DNA of 64,000 bases from CAVPDA01 sp963702495 (GTDB lineage: Bacteria; Pseudomonadota; Gammaproteobacteria; Burkholderiales; Rhodocyclaceae). Of the stretch, positions 26,625-35,373 are shown piece after piece. The first letter of the stretch is position 1. Every line of letters begins with the position of its first letter. The position numbers and the translations under genes are program-made. The DNA lies in assembly GCA_963702495.1 (NCBI GenBank), contig CAVPDA010000021.1, positions 6,149 through 70,148 of the forward strand. Direction: 5' to 3'. The notes below the pieces were generated by a model. The model saw nothing but the letters and a program-made list of their open reading frames with translations. It made no database searches and was not told the DNA's origin.

Positions 26625-27038
26625 TCAAGTACTTGTTTGACCGGTTAATCCCAGTTGTAGCTCGACCGCTTCCAGTACCTGCCTGGCAAGACTCAGTGCT
26701 TCCTTTACGTCTGCGTCGTCGGGCTCAACCACAGCGCTGGGATAACGGAACAAGGTTGCGTAGGGAGTCAGAACGATCGCGGCGTCGGCGAGGGCCGCCA
26801 GGTCGGCATGCTTGGTCGCGGCCAGCGCGAGCAGCACCGTCAGGTCATGCGTCTTGGGAAAGTTGGTTTCGTCGGCGGTAAGCAGTGCCTTCAGGGCCTT
26901 CTCCGCCGCCTGCTGGCAATGGTAGGTGGCGGTGTCGCGATACGGGGGGAAATCCGCCACAAGCCGATACGCCGAATCCAGATCGCGGCGCGCCTTGGTG
27001 AACCATGCGGCGACCTCGCCGCGGGTAACCTCATCCAT
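26625..27038 (-). CDS. HEPN-domain protein (probable toxin of MNT-HEPN pair)
   Basis: A 137-residue helical protein of the HEPN family. The motif RDTATYH at residues 34-40 has the Rx4-6H spacing of HEPN ribonuclease active sites and is followed by the typical CQQAAEKALKALL helix. In known MNT-HEPN modules the HEPN protein is an RNase toxin silenced by adenylylation from its MNT partner. Its start overlaps the stop of the MNT gene by 8 bases, implying translational coupling. The C-terminus lies 90 bases before the KAP NTPase start. Confidence 0.85.
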   Translation of the reverse strand: MDEVTRGEVAAWFTKARRDLDSAYRLVADFPPYRDTATYHCQQAAEKALKALLTADETNFPKTHDLTVLLALAATKHADLAALADAAIVLTPYATLFRYPSAVVEPDDADVKEALSLARQVLEAVELQLGLTGQTST

Positions 27039-27354
27039 GGATCACTCGGCCCTGTTCGAGCACGCGGCGGGTCAGGGAGGTTGCAACCTTGCTCAGGCGC
27101 TCGGTCTCGGCGTGGGTCTGCACCAGGACATCGCAGGGAACGCCCAGTCCCATCAACGCGCGGTACGCCGCTTGCGCACGCTTGTGCGGGGGCTGGTCAG
27201 AATCCGCGACGATGACCAGGAAATCCAGATCGCTGTCCAGCGTGGGCTCGCCCCACACGTGGGAACCGAAGAGGATGATGCGGTCGGGATGTAGTGCTTT
27301 GACGAGCCGGTCGCGGGCCGCGTCGATGCTCGCTGCAATGGATTGCTGAGTCAT
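27031..27354 (-). CDS. Minimal nucleotidyltransferase (probable antitoxin of MNT-HEPN pair)
   Basis: A 107-residue nucleotidyltransferase of the MNT family. The catalytic signature is intact: G30-S31, ten residues, then D42-x-D44 (LFGSHVWG through DSDLDFLVI). Members transfer AMP to a tyrosine of the partner HEPN toxin. Here the HEPN partner follows with an 8-base overlap and has Tyr39 next to the active His40. The ATG at 27354 was chosen because the sequence upstream in frame belongs to a decayed regulator on the same strand. Confidence 0.85.
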   Translation of the reverse strand: MTQQSIAASIDAARDRLVKALHPDRIILFGSHVWGEPTLDSDLDFLVIVADSDQPPHKRAQAAYRALMGLGVPCDVLVQTHAETERLSKVATSLTRRVLEQGRVIHG

Positions 27355-27382
27355 GGCCGCCTCCAAGGATCTCGCCGTCATT

Positions 27383-27870
27383 CTAACCCGAAGGCAACAG
27401 CCACTCCCGGGCGACCTGCCCCGCGAACCGCCGTAGCCCGCCCAGATCCAGTGTCGAGCAGCCACATGAAGGTGGCGCGCGGCATGTAGGCGACGGGCTG
27501 GCGCGCAGCGCGATGCTGTCGCAGCGCCGCGACTCGTCCTTGAGCAGCGAGCCCTCGCTGAACCAGCCCCGGAGGGCACGCCGGTGAAGGTGGTCGGCTT
27601 GCCGTGGGCGGACAGGTTGGCCATGGTCACCAAGCTGTCGATCACCCGGATCCGGTGTTCCACGGTCTCGCCGCGGCGGCAGACGAAGCCTCCGGCAGTA
27701 CAGCCGCGCTGCACGATCACGGCCTTGACTCGCTCCAGTCGCGCGCCTGTGAGCGCACGCGCCCACAGGCAGTCGCCGAGGAAGCGGTCCAACTTTTTCC
27801 ACCTGGAGGGCGCGGAGATTGCCGAGCACATGACGGCATCCCGATGCGGGTAATCTATCGTTTGGCACAT
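27383..27870 (-). pseudogene. Remnant of a Crp/Fnr-family transcription regulator
   Basis: Translations in three frames together recover the N-terminal cyclic-nucleotide-binding domain of a Crp/Fnr-type regulator: CRRGETVEHRIRVIDSLVTM, then GWFSEGSLLKDESRRCD in a second frame, then YMPRATFMWLLDT in a third. The frame slips near 27567-27570 (run of four C) and 27495-27497 (run of three G), each as if one base were missing. The similarity stops about 30 codons later, at a TAG 28 bases before the MNT start. The C-terminal helix-turn-helix is absent, so the gene is truncated as well as frameshifted. It faces away from the hydroxyacyl-CoA dehydrogenase gene, which it may once have regulated. Confidence 0.6.
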
Positions 27871-27986
27871 TATTGCGAGTACCGCGTCCGTGCTAGATTG
27901 TAGCCCGCGCGGCGCGGGCCAGTTTGCATTGCAGCGACGGCGCGTGCCGCGCATGCGTTTTCCACTCGACACAGAAAAGGGAAGTC

Positions 27987-28838
27987 ATGGGCATCCATAC
28001 GGTAGGAATCATCGGCGCAGGCACCATGGGCAACGGCATCGTCCAGACCTGTGCCGTCAGCGGCATCGACGCCATCATGATGGACATCAACGATGCGGCC
28101 GTGCAGCGGGGCTTGAAGACCCTCTCCGGCAGCCTGGAGCGGCTGGTGAAGAAGGAGAAGCTCGGCAGCGCCGAGCGGGACGCCGCGCTGGCGCGGGTGA
28201 AGGCAACCACCCAGCTCGCCGACCTCAAGGACGCCGACATCATCATCGAGGCGGCGACCGAGAATCTCGACCTCAAACTGAAGCTGCTGAAGGACGTGGA
28301 CGCCCTGGCGCGCCCGGAGGCGATCCTCGCCTCGAACACGTCGTCGATTTCGATCACCCGCCTGGCGGCGGCCACCGGCAGGCCCGACCGCTTCCTCGGC
28401 ATGCATTTCTTCAACCCGGTGCCGATGATGGCGCTGGTGGAAATCATTCGCGGGCTGCAGACCTCGGATGCCACCCATGCCGCCGTCGAGGGCCTGGCCA
28501 AACAGTTGGGCAAGACGCCGATCACGGTCAAGAACAACCCGGGCTTCGTGGTGAACCGCCTGCTGGTTCCGATGATCAACGAGGCGGTATTCGTGCTGGC
28601 GGAAGGACTGGCGAGCGCGGAGGAGATCGACAACGGCATGAAGCTCGGCTGCAACCATCCCATCGGACCGCTGGCCCTGGCCGACCTCATCGGCCTCGAT
28701 ACCTGTCTGGCGGTGATGGAAGTCTTCTACGACCAGTTCGCAGATTCCAAGTACCGGCCGGCACAGCTGCTCAAGGAAATGGTGGCCGCCGGCTACCTCG
28801 GGCGCAAGACGGGACGCGGCTTCTACAGCTACACCTGA
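27987..28838 (+). CDS. 3-hydroxybutyryl-CoA (3-hydroxyacyl-CoA) dehydrogenase
   Basis: A 283-residue NAD-dependent dehydrogenase of the HbdA/PaaH type, oxidising or reducing short-chain 3-hydroxyacyl-CoA. The Rossmann motif VGIIGAGTMGNGI is at residues 5-17. The catalytic His lies in FLGMHFFNPVPMM, and the substrate-domain motif NNPGFVVNRLLVPMINEAV follows. Length is normal for the stand-alone enzyme. AAGGGAAG precedes the ATG. It is the first gene of the plus-strand block leading into an acyl-CoA ligase and the liv-type transporter, so it may serve the same degradation route or PHB metabolism. Confidence 0.93.
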   Translation: MGIHTVGIIGAGTMGNGIVQTCAVSGIDAIMMDINDAAVQRGLKTLSGSLERLVKKEKLGSAERDAALARVKATTQLADLKDADIIIEAATENLDLKLKLLKDVDALARPEAILASNTSSISITRLAAATGRPDRFLGMHFFNPVPMMALVEIIRGLQTSDATHAAVEGLAKQLGKTPITVKNNPGFVVNRLLVPMINEAVFVLAEGLASAEEIDNGMKLGCNHPIGPLALADLIGLDTCLAVMEVFYDQFADSKYRPAQLLKEMVAAGYLGRKTGRGFYSYT

Positions 28839-28999
28839 GACGATCGGGAAATTGCGGCGCGAGCGCAGAAAGCAGGCTCGGCCGTCGCAATAGTGGGCTA
28901 GAATCGCCCGACGGCGGCGCCCACAGAGGCCATCGCCGCGGACCGCGGAGGACGGCCCGGATCGGGACTCATACTGGAGGAGGGGAGGAGATACCCACC

Positions 29000-30958
29000 A
29001 TGTCGTCGCAAGACCGCGAAGCGGCGCTCGACACCTTCCCCCGCCTGCTGCTGAACCACGCCCGCGTGCGCGCCGATCGGCCCGCCATGCGCGAAAAGGA
29101 TCTCGGCATCTGGCAGACCTGGACCTGGGCGCAGGTGGCCGACGAGGTGCGGGCCATCGCCTGCGGGCTGGCGGAACTGGGTTTCCGCCGCGGCGACAAT
29201 CTGGCGATCATCGGCGACAACCGCCCGCGACTCTACTGGTCGATGTGCGCGGCCCAGTGCCTGGGCGGGGTGCCGGTCCCGATGTACCAGGACGCGGTGG
29301 CACAGGAAATGGAGTTCGTGCTACAGGACTCGGAGATCCGCTTCGCCGTGGTGGAGGACCAGGAACAGGTGGACAAGCTGCTGGAGATCAGGCAACGCTG
29401 TCCGCGCATCGAGCACATCTTCTACGACGACCCCCGCGGCATGCGCCACTACCGGGAGACGTTTCTGCAGAGCCTGGACGAAGTCCAGGAGATGGGGCGC
29501 ATTCACGACCGCAACCAGCCGCAGTTCCTGGACGCCGAGATCGCCAAGGGGCGTACCGGCGATACCGCCATCATGCTGTACACCTCCGGTACCACCGGCA
29601 AGCCGAAGGGCGTGTGCCAGACTCACGCCGCGTTCATCGCCGCCGCCACCGGCGGTGCCGGTTTCGACCGGCTGGGACCGCAGGACGACGTGCTCTCCTA
29701 CCTGCCGATGGCGTGGGTAGGCGACCACCTGTTCTCCTACGCCCAGGCGCTGGTGACCGGCTTCACCATCAACTGCCCGGAGTCCGGCGACACGGTGATG
29801 ACCGACCTGCGGGAGATCGGCCCGACCTACTATTTCGCGCCGCCGCGGGTGTTCGAGAACCTGCTCACCCAGGTCATGATTCGCATGGAGGATGCCGGCG
29901 CGATCAAGCGCGCCATGTTCCGCTACTTCATGGAGGTGGCGCGCCGCTGCGGCGCCGAGATCCTCGACGGCAAGCCGGTATCGGCGACGGACCGGGCGCT
30001 CTACACCGTCGGCAAGGTGCTGGTCTACGGCCCGCTGAAGAACGTGCTGGGCATGAGCCGCATCCGCGTCGCCTACACCGCCGGGGCGGCCATCGGCCCC
30101 GACCTGTTCCGCTTCTACCGTTCCATCGGCGTCAACCTCAAGCAGCTCTACGGCCAGACCGAGACCTGCGCCTACGTCTGCCTGCAGCCGGACGGCCAGA
30201 TCAAGCTGGATTCCGTGGGCAAGCCGGCGCCCGGCGTGGAACTGAAGATCGCCGACAACGGCGAGGTCATGGTGCGCGGCCCGATGCTGCTCAAGGAGTA
30301 CTACAAGCGGCCGGACGCCACGGCGGAATCGATCGACGCCCAGGGCTACCTGCACACTGGCGACGCCGGCTTCTTCGACGAGGACGGCCATCTCAAGATC
30401 ATCGATCGCGCCAAGGACGTGGGCAAGCTCGCCAACGGCGCCGTGTTCGCGCCCAACTATATCGAGAACAAGCTCAAGTTCTTCCCCCACATCAAGGAAG
30501 CCGTGGCCTTCGGCCACGACCGCGACCGGGTCTGTGCCTTCATCAACATCGACATGGGCGCGGTGGGGAACTGGGCGGAAAGGCGGGGCCTCGCGTACAG
30601 CGGCTACACGGACCTGGCGCAGAAGGCGGAGGTCTACGAGCTGATCAAGGAGTGCGTCGAAAAGGTCAACGCGGACCTGGTGCATGACGTGCTGCTGGCG
30701 GACTCGCAGGTGCACCGCTTCCTCATCCTGCACAAGGAGCTCGATCCGGACGACGACGAGTTGACTCGCACGCGCAAGGTCCGGCGCGGCTTTGTGGCCG
30801 AGAAGTATGCGCTGCTGGTGGATGCCCTGTACGGCGGCAAGTCTTCCCAGTACATCGAGACTCAGGTGAGGTTCGAGGACGGCCGCACCGGCAAGGTGGC
30901 GGCCGACCTGGTGATCCGCGACTGCAAGACCCTGCCGGTGGTGCGCAAGGCAGCCTGA
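29000..30958 (+). CDS. Long-chain-type acyl-CoA synthetase (AMP-forming)
   Basis: A 652-residue adenylate-forming ligase of the long-chain fatty acyl-CoA synthetase subgroup. The phosphate-binding motif YTSGTTGKPKG lies near residues 193-203. Other class motifs are YGQTETCAYVC and YLHTGDAGFFDEDGHLKIIDR. The C-terminal domain is long, as in FadD15-like enzymes. A strong GGAGGAG sequence precedes the ATG. The stop is followed one base later by the livG-like start, so ligase and transporter are co-transcribed. The substrate is probably a fatty or aryl-alkyl acid taken up by the linked transporter; this is inference. Confidence 0.92.
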   Translation: MSSQDREAALDTFPRLLLNHARVRADRPAMREKDLGIWQTWTWAQVADEVRAIACGLAELGFRRGDNLAIIGDNRPRLYWSMCAAQCLGGVPVPMYQDAVAQEMEFVLQDSEIRFAVVEDQEQVDKLLEIRQRCPRIEHIFYDDPRGMRHYRETFLQSLDEVQEMGRIHDRNQPQFLDAEIAKGRTGDTAIMLYTSGTTGKPKGVCQTHAAFIAAATGGAGFDRLGPQDDVLSYLPMAWVGDHLFSYAQALVTGFTINCPESGDTVMTDLREIGPTYYFAPPRVFENLLTQVMIRMEDAGAIKRAMFRYFMEVARRCGAEILDGKPVSATDRALYTVGKVLVYGPLKNVLGMSRIRVAYTAGAAIGPDLFRFYRSIGVNLKQLYGQTETCAYVCLQPDGQIKLDSVGKPAPGVELKIADNGEVMVRGPMLLKEYYKRPDATAESIDAQGYLHTGDAGFFDEDGHLKIIDRAKDVGKLANGAVFAPNYIENKLKFFPHIKEAVAFGHDRDRVCAFINIDMGAVGNWAERRGLAYSGYTDLAQKAEVYELIKECVEKVNADLVHDVLLADSQVHRFLILHKELDPDDDELTRTRKVRRGFVAEKYALLVDALYGGKSSQYIETQVRFEDGRTGKVAADLVIRDCKTLPVVRKAA

Positions 30959-30959
30959 A

Positions 30960-31745
30960 ATGAGCGACCGGCGCAGCGGCGACGTCATCATCGACCTGCG
31001 CGGCATCGCGCTGCGCTTCGGCGGGGTCAAGGCCCTGACCGATATCAGCTTCGACGTGCGGGAGCACGAGATCCGCGCCATCATCGGGCCCAACGGTGCC
31101 GGCAAGAGCTCGATGCTGAACGTGATCAACGGCGTGTACCATCCCCAGGAGGGCACGATCGTCTTCCGCGGCGAGACGCGCCAGAAGATGGACACCCATG
31201 CGGCGGCGCGCCAGGGCATCGGCCGCACCTTCCAGAACATCGCGCTGTTCAAAGGCATGAGCGTGCTCGACAACCTGATGACCGGGCGCAACCTGAAAAT
31301 CCGCAGCAACTTCCTGATGCAGGCGATCTACTGGGGTCCGGCGCGGCGCGAGGAACTGGAGCACCGGCGCAAGGTGGAGGAGGTCATCGACTTCCTCGAG
31401 ATCCAGCATATCCGCAAGACTCCGGTGGGCCGGCTGCCCTACGGCCTGCAGAAGCGGGTGGAACTGGGCCGCGCCCTGGCCATGGAACCTTCGGTGCTGC
31501 TGCTGGACGAGCCCATGGCCGGCATGAACGTGGAGGAGAAGCAGGACATGTGCCGCTTCATCCTGGACGTCAACGATCAGATGGGCACCACCATCGTGCT
31601 GATCGAGCACGACATGGCGGTGGTGATGGACATTTCGGACCGGGTGGTGGTGCTCGACTACGGCAGGAAGATCGCCGACGGCACGCCGGACGAGGTGAAG
31701 AACAACCCGGATGTGATTGCGGCCTACCTGGGGGTCGCACATTGA
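30960..31745 (+). CDS. LivG-type ABC transporter ATP-binding protein
   Basis: A 261-residue ATPase of the branched-chain amino acid (HAAT) ABC transporter family. Walker A GPNGAGKSS is at residues 43-51; LPYGLQKRVELGRAL is the signature region and VLLLDEPMAG the Walker B. A glutamine in GIGRTFQNIALF is the Q-loop. It begins one base after the acyl-CoA ligase stop. Because the cluster carries two CoA ligases, the true substrate may be an organic acid rather than leucine or valine. Confidence 0.93.
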   Translation: MSDRRSGDVIIDLRGIALRFGGVKALTDISFDVREHEIRAIIGPNGAGKSSMLNVINGVYHPQEGTIVFRGETRQKMDTHAAARQGIGRTFQNIALFKGMSVLDNLMTGRNLKIRSNFLMQAIYWGPARREELEHRRKVEEVIDFLEIQHIRKTPVGRLPYGLQKRVELGRALAMEPSVLLLDEPMAGMNVEEKQDMCRFILDVNDQMGTTIVLIEHDMAVVMDISDRVVVLDYGRKIADGTPDEVKNNPDVIAAYLGVAH

Positions 31746-31863
31746 ACTTGTAGGGCGCGCCGTGCGCGCCGATCCGGAACCGATGCGCCAGCCCTCACCC
31801 CCGACGCCTCTCCCGGGAGGGAGAAGGGAGAGAGGGATCGCGCGCCCCACCGAATAGGATGCC
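31746..31863 (+). repeat. Interspersed hairpin elements between livG- and livH-like genes
   Basis: Two small palindromic elements fill this gap. At 31751-31770 a 7-bp stem GGCGCGC/GCGCGCC with CGT loop matches the element at 37538-37557 with a compensatory base pair. At about 31808-31835 CTCTCCC pairs with GGGAGAG around a CCCGGGAGGG core, a form common in proteobacterial intergenic repeats. They may adjust relative expression of transporter genes. Confidence 0.5.
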
Positions 31864-32790
31864 ATGCAGTTTTTCTTCGAAGTCTTGATCGGCGGGCTGT
31901 TGAGCGGCGTGCTGTACGCCCTGGTGGCGCTCGGCTTCGTGCTGATCTACAAGGCCTCGGGCGTGTTCAACTTTGCCCAGGGCGCCATGGTGTTCATCGC
32001 CGCGCTCACCTTCGTCGGCTTCCGCGAACTGCTGCCGCGCTGGCTGGGCCTGGACGCCGAGTCGGCGGCGGTGTTCTGGATCGCATTGCTGCTGGCCTTG
32101 CTGGTGATGGTGGTGCTGGCGATCGCCATCGAGAAGGTGGTGCTGCGGCCGCTGGTGAACCAGCCGCCGATCACGCTGTTCATGGCCACCATCGGCCTCA
32201 CCTTCTTCATCGAGGGCCTGGCCCAGGGCGTATGGGGGGCCAATGTGCGCGGCCTGGAACTGGGCATCCAGGACGAGCCGATCGCCTGGATCATGGATTC
32301 CACCGGCATCGGCATCTCCAAGTTCGATCTCTTCGCCGCCGGCATCGCCGCGGTCCTGGTGGCAGTGCTGGCCGCATTCTTTCAATGGACCCGCGTCGGC
32401 CGCGCCCTGCGCGCCGTGGCCGACGACCACCAGGCGGCGCTGGCCATCGGCATCCCGCTGCAGAACATCTGGCGCATCGTCTGGTCTGTGGCCGGCTTCG
32501 TCGCCCTGGTGGCCGGGCTGATCTGGGGCGCCCGCAACGGCGTGCAGTTCGCCCTCACCTTCACCGCGCTGAAGGCGCTGCCGGTGCTGATCCTCGGCGG
32601 CTTCACCTCGGTGCCGGGCGCCATCGTCGGCGGCCTGATCATCGGCGCCAGCGAGAAGCTGGCCGAGGTCTACCTCGGGCCCCACGTCGGCGGCGGCATC
32701 GAGTCCTGGTTCGCCTACGTCGTGGCGCTGCTGTTCCTGCTGGTGCGGCCGGAGGGACTGTTCGGGGAGAGACACATTGATCGCGTCTAA
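31864..32790 (+). CDS. LivH-type ABC transporter permease
   Basis: A 308-residue polytopic membrane protein of the LivH permease family (about eight hydrophobic segments). Typical sequences are GLLSGVLYALVALGFVLIYK at the N-terminus, GVFNFAQGAMV, and the cytoplasmic coupling loop RVGRALRAVADDHQAALAIG. It pairs with the LivM-type permease 36 bases downstream to form the membrane channel. Confidence 0.93.
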   Translation: MQFFFEVLIGGLLSGVLYALVALGFVLIYKASGVFNFAQGAMVFIAALTFVGFRELLPRWLGLDAESAAVFWIALLLALLVMVVLAIAIEKVVLRPLVNQPPITLFMATIGLTFFIEGLAQGVWGANVRGLELGIQDEPIAWIMDSTGIGISKFDLFAAGIAAVLVAVLAAFFQWTRVGRALRAVADDHQAALAIGIPLQNIWRIVWSVAGFVALVAGLIWGARNGVQFALTFTALKALPVLILGGFTSVPGAIVGGLIIGASEKLAEVYLGPHVGGGIESWFAYVVALLFLLVRPEGLFGERHIDRV

Positions 32791-32825
32791 GGCTGGCGCG
32801 CGACGCGTAGGGGCTGGAAAAACGC

Positions 32826-33893
32826 ATGCTCTATAGGGAAGCCGGCCAGTTCAAGGCCAATTACCGCGAAGACCAGCAGATCTTTCCGATCCGCCAGGAC
32901 CGCATCGCCATCGCGCTCCTGCTCGCCTTCTTCTTCGTCGTGGTGCCGGTCATGGCCGACGAATACTGGCTCAAGGCGATCCTGATCCCGACGCTGATCT
33001 TCGCCCTGGCGGCCATCGGGCTGAACATCCTCACCGGCTATGCCGGACAGCTTTCCCTGGGTTCGGCAGCCTTCATGGCGGTGGGTGCCTTCGCTGCCTA
33101 CAACTTCATGCTGCGGGTGCCCGGCATGCCGATTCTGGCGGCCATGGCGCTGGGGGGGCTCACGGCGGCGGGTGTCGGCGTGCTGTTCGGGCTGCCCTCG
33201 CTACGCATCAAGGGCTTCTATTTGGCGGTGGCCACCCTGGCCGCGCAATTCTTCATCATCTGGCTGCTGACCAAGGTGCCCTGGTTCTCGAATTACAGTT
33301 CCTCCGGCGTGATCACCGCCCAGCAGGTGAAAATCCTCGGTTATGCCTTCGAAACGCCGCAGAGCAAGTACCTGCTTACCCTGGCGATCCTGACGGTGCT
33401 GGCGCTGGCCGCGAAGAACATGGTGCGCAGTTCGATCGGCCGGGCGTGGATGGCGGTGCGCGACATGGACGTGGCCGCAGAGGTGATCGGCATCCGCCTC
33501 ATGCACACCAAGCTGATGGCCTTCGCCGTGAGTTCGTTCTACTGCGGCGTGGCCGGCGCCTTGTACGCGTATACCTATCTGGGCACGGTGGAGCCGGAAG
33601 GGTTCAACCTCGATCTCTCGTTCCGCATCCTGTTCATGATCATCATCGGCGGCGTCGGCAGCATCCTCGGCTCGATCCTCGGCGCCGCCTTCATCGTGCT
33701 GCTGCCGATTTTTCTGGACAACGTCATTCCGCACGTCTTCGGCGGAGCGCTGCCCCAGAGCCTGACGTCGAACCTGCAACTGATCATTTTCGGCGCCCTG
33801 ATCATCTTCTTCCTGATCGTCGAACCCCACGGCCTGGCCCGCTTGTGGCAGATCGGGAAGGAGAAGCTGCGCCTTTGGCCGTTCCCGCACTGA
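32826..33893 (+). CDS. LivM-type ABC transporter permease
   Basis: A 355-residue membrane permease of the LivM family. Key segments are GLNILTGYAGQLSLGSAAFM in the first half and the EAA-like coupling loop IGRAWMAVRDMDVAAEVIG in the second. About nine to ten transmembrane helices are predicted by eye. It follows the LivH-type gene and precedes the binding protein in the same operon. Confidence 0.93.
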   Translation: MLYREAGQFKANYREDQQIFPIRQDRIAIALLLAFFFVVVPVMADEYWLKAILIPTLIFALAAIGLNILTGYAGQLSLGSAAFMAVGAFAAYNFMLRVPGMPILAAMALGGLTAAGVGVLFGLPSLRIKGFYLAVATLAAQFFIIWLLTKVPWFSNYSSSGVITAQQVKILGYAFETPQSKYLLTLAILTVLALAAKNMVRSSIGRAWMAVRDMDVAAEVIGIRLMHTKLMAFAVSSFYCGVAGALYAYTYLGTVEPEGFNLDLSFRILFMIIIGGVGSILGSILGAAFIVLLPIFLDNVIPHVFGGALPQSLTSNLQLIIFGALIIFFLIVEPHGLARLWQIGKEKLRLWPFPH

Positions 33894-33951
33894 GCCCGGC
33901 AGAGGAAGTCCCATTACACCTAAGAACCATCTTACGGAGGAGGATATTGCC

Positions 33952-35298
33952 ATGAGGAGAAAATCCATGAACATGATCAGATTCGCGCTGGCCGGGCTGG
34001 CGCTGACGGCGGCGACCATCGGGGCCCAGCCGGCATTCGCTCAGGCCAAGGACCAGTTCATCGGGCTGCCGAGCTACCGCGTCGGGCCCTACGCCGCCGG
34101 CGGTTCGGGCATCTACGGCGGCTGGATCGATTACATGGCCCTGGTCAACGAACGCGACGGCGGCGTGAACGGCGTGAAGCTGACCTGGGAGGAGTGCGAG
34201 ACCGAGTACAACAATGCCCGCGGCGTCGAGTGCTACGAGCGTCTCAAGACTAAAGGCGCCACTGGAAACACGGTGTTCCAGCCCCTGTCCACCGGCATTA
34301 CCTATTCCGTGCTGGACAAGGTGGCGCAGGACAAGATTCCCATGATCACCATCGGCTACGGCCGCACCGACGCCGCCGACGGCCGCGTGTTTCCCTATGT
34401 CTTCCCGCTGATCACCACCTACTGGTCGCAGAACACCGCCAAGATCAAGTTCATCGGCCAGAAGGAAGGCGGCATGGACAAGCTCAAGGGCAAGAAGATC
34501 GTGAACCTGTATCACGACTCCGCCTACGGCAAGGAAACCATCCCGGTGCTCGACGCCCAGGCCAAGAAATACGGCTTCGAGGTGACGCACATTCCGGTGG
34601 CCCACCCCGGCAACGAGCAGCAGTCCCAATGGCTGCAGATCCGCCAGGTCAAGCCGGACTGGGTCATCCTGCGCGGCTGGGGCGTGATGAACCCGACGGC
34701 ACTCAAGGCGGCGGCCAAGGTTGGCTATCCGCGGGACAAGATGGTCGGCGTGTGGTGGTCCGGCGCGGAGGAGGACACCATCCCGGCCGGCGACGCCGCC
34801 AAAGGCTTCATCGCGGCGGGCTTCAACGTCGCCGGACAGAATTACCCGGTGGTGCAGGACATCCTCAAGTCCGTGTATGGCAAGGGCAAGGGCAACATGG
34901 AGGACAAGTCCCGGGTCGGGTCGGTCTACTACAACCGCGGCGTGGTGCACGGCATCATCACCGTCGAGGCGATCCGCAAGGCCCAGGAGAAGTTCGGCAA
35001 GGGCAAGCCGATCACCGGCGAGCAGATGCGCTGGGGTATCGAGAACCTGAGCATCGACGACCCCCGCCTGAAGCAACTCGGCGCCAGCGGTTTCATGCCG
35101 CCGTTGAAGGTCACCTGCGCCAACCATGAAGGTTCGGGGCTGGTGAAGTTCCAGCAGTGGGATGGCAAGCAATGGAAGGTGATCACCGACTGGATCGAGT
35201 CCGACCAGAGCCTGGTGCGGCCGATGATCGAGGAATCCGCCGCCAAGTACGCCAAGGAAAAGGGGCTGACGCCGCGCGACTGCTCGAAGGAGAGCTGA
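33952..35298 (+). CDS. Periplasmic substrate-binding protein of liv-type ABC transporter
   Basis: A 448-residue type I periplasmic binding protein. The N-terminus is a signal peptide (MNMIRFALAGLALTAATIG through PAFAQA). The mature chain has SGIYGGWIDYMALVNERDGG and LTWEECETEYN, the arrangement of the amide/urea and aromatic-acid subset of LivK-like proteins. At roughly 420 mature residues it is longer than LivK (about 350). The ATG at 33952 follows GGAGGAGG; an ATG at 33967 is an alternative. The ligand is unknown. Confidence 0.92.
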   Translation: MRRKSMNMIRFALAGLALTAATIGAQPAFAQAKDQFIGLPSYRVGPYAAGGSGIYGGWIDYMALVNERDGGVNGVKLTWEECETEYNNARGVECYERLKTKGATGNTVFQPLSTGITYSVLDKVAQDKIPMITIGYGRTDAADGRVFPYVFPLITTYWSQNTAKIKFIGQKEGGMDKLKGKKIVNLYHDSAYGKETIPVLDAQAKKYGFEVTHIPVAHPGNEQQSQWLQIRQVKPDWVILRGWGVMNPTALKAAAKVGYPRDKMVGVWWSGAEEDTIPAGDAAKGFIAAGFNVAGQNYPVVQDILKSVYGKGKGNMEDKSRVGSVYYNRGVVHGIITVEAIRKAQEKFGKGKPITGEQMRWGIENLSIDDPRLKQLGASGFMPPLKVTCANHEGSGLVKFQQWDGKQWKVITDWIESDQSLVRPMIEESAAKYAKEKGLTPRDCSKES

Positions 35299-35373
35299 CC
35301 CCGCCGGCCGCCGGTGCGGGAGCTAGATCTCGTTTCCGCACCGAACCTCCCATCCCGCACCGACCGTTCGACC

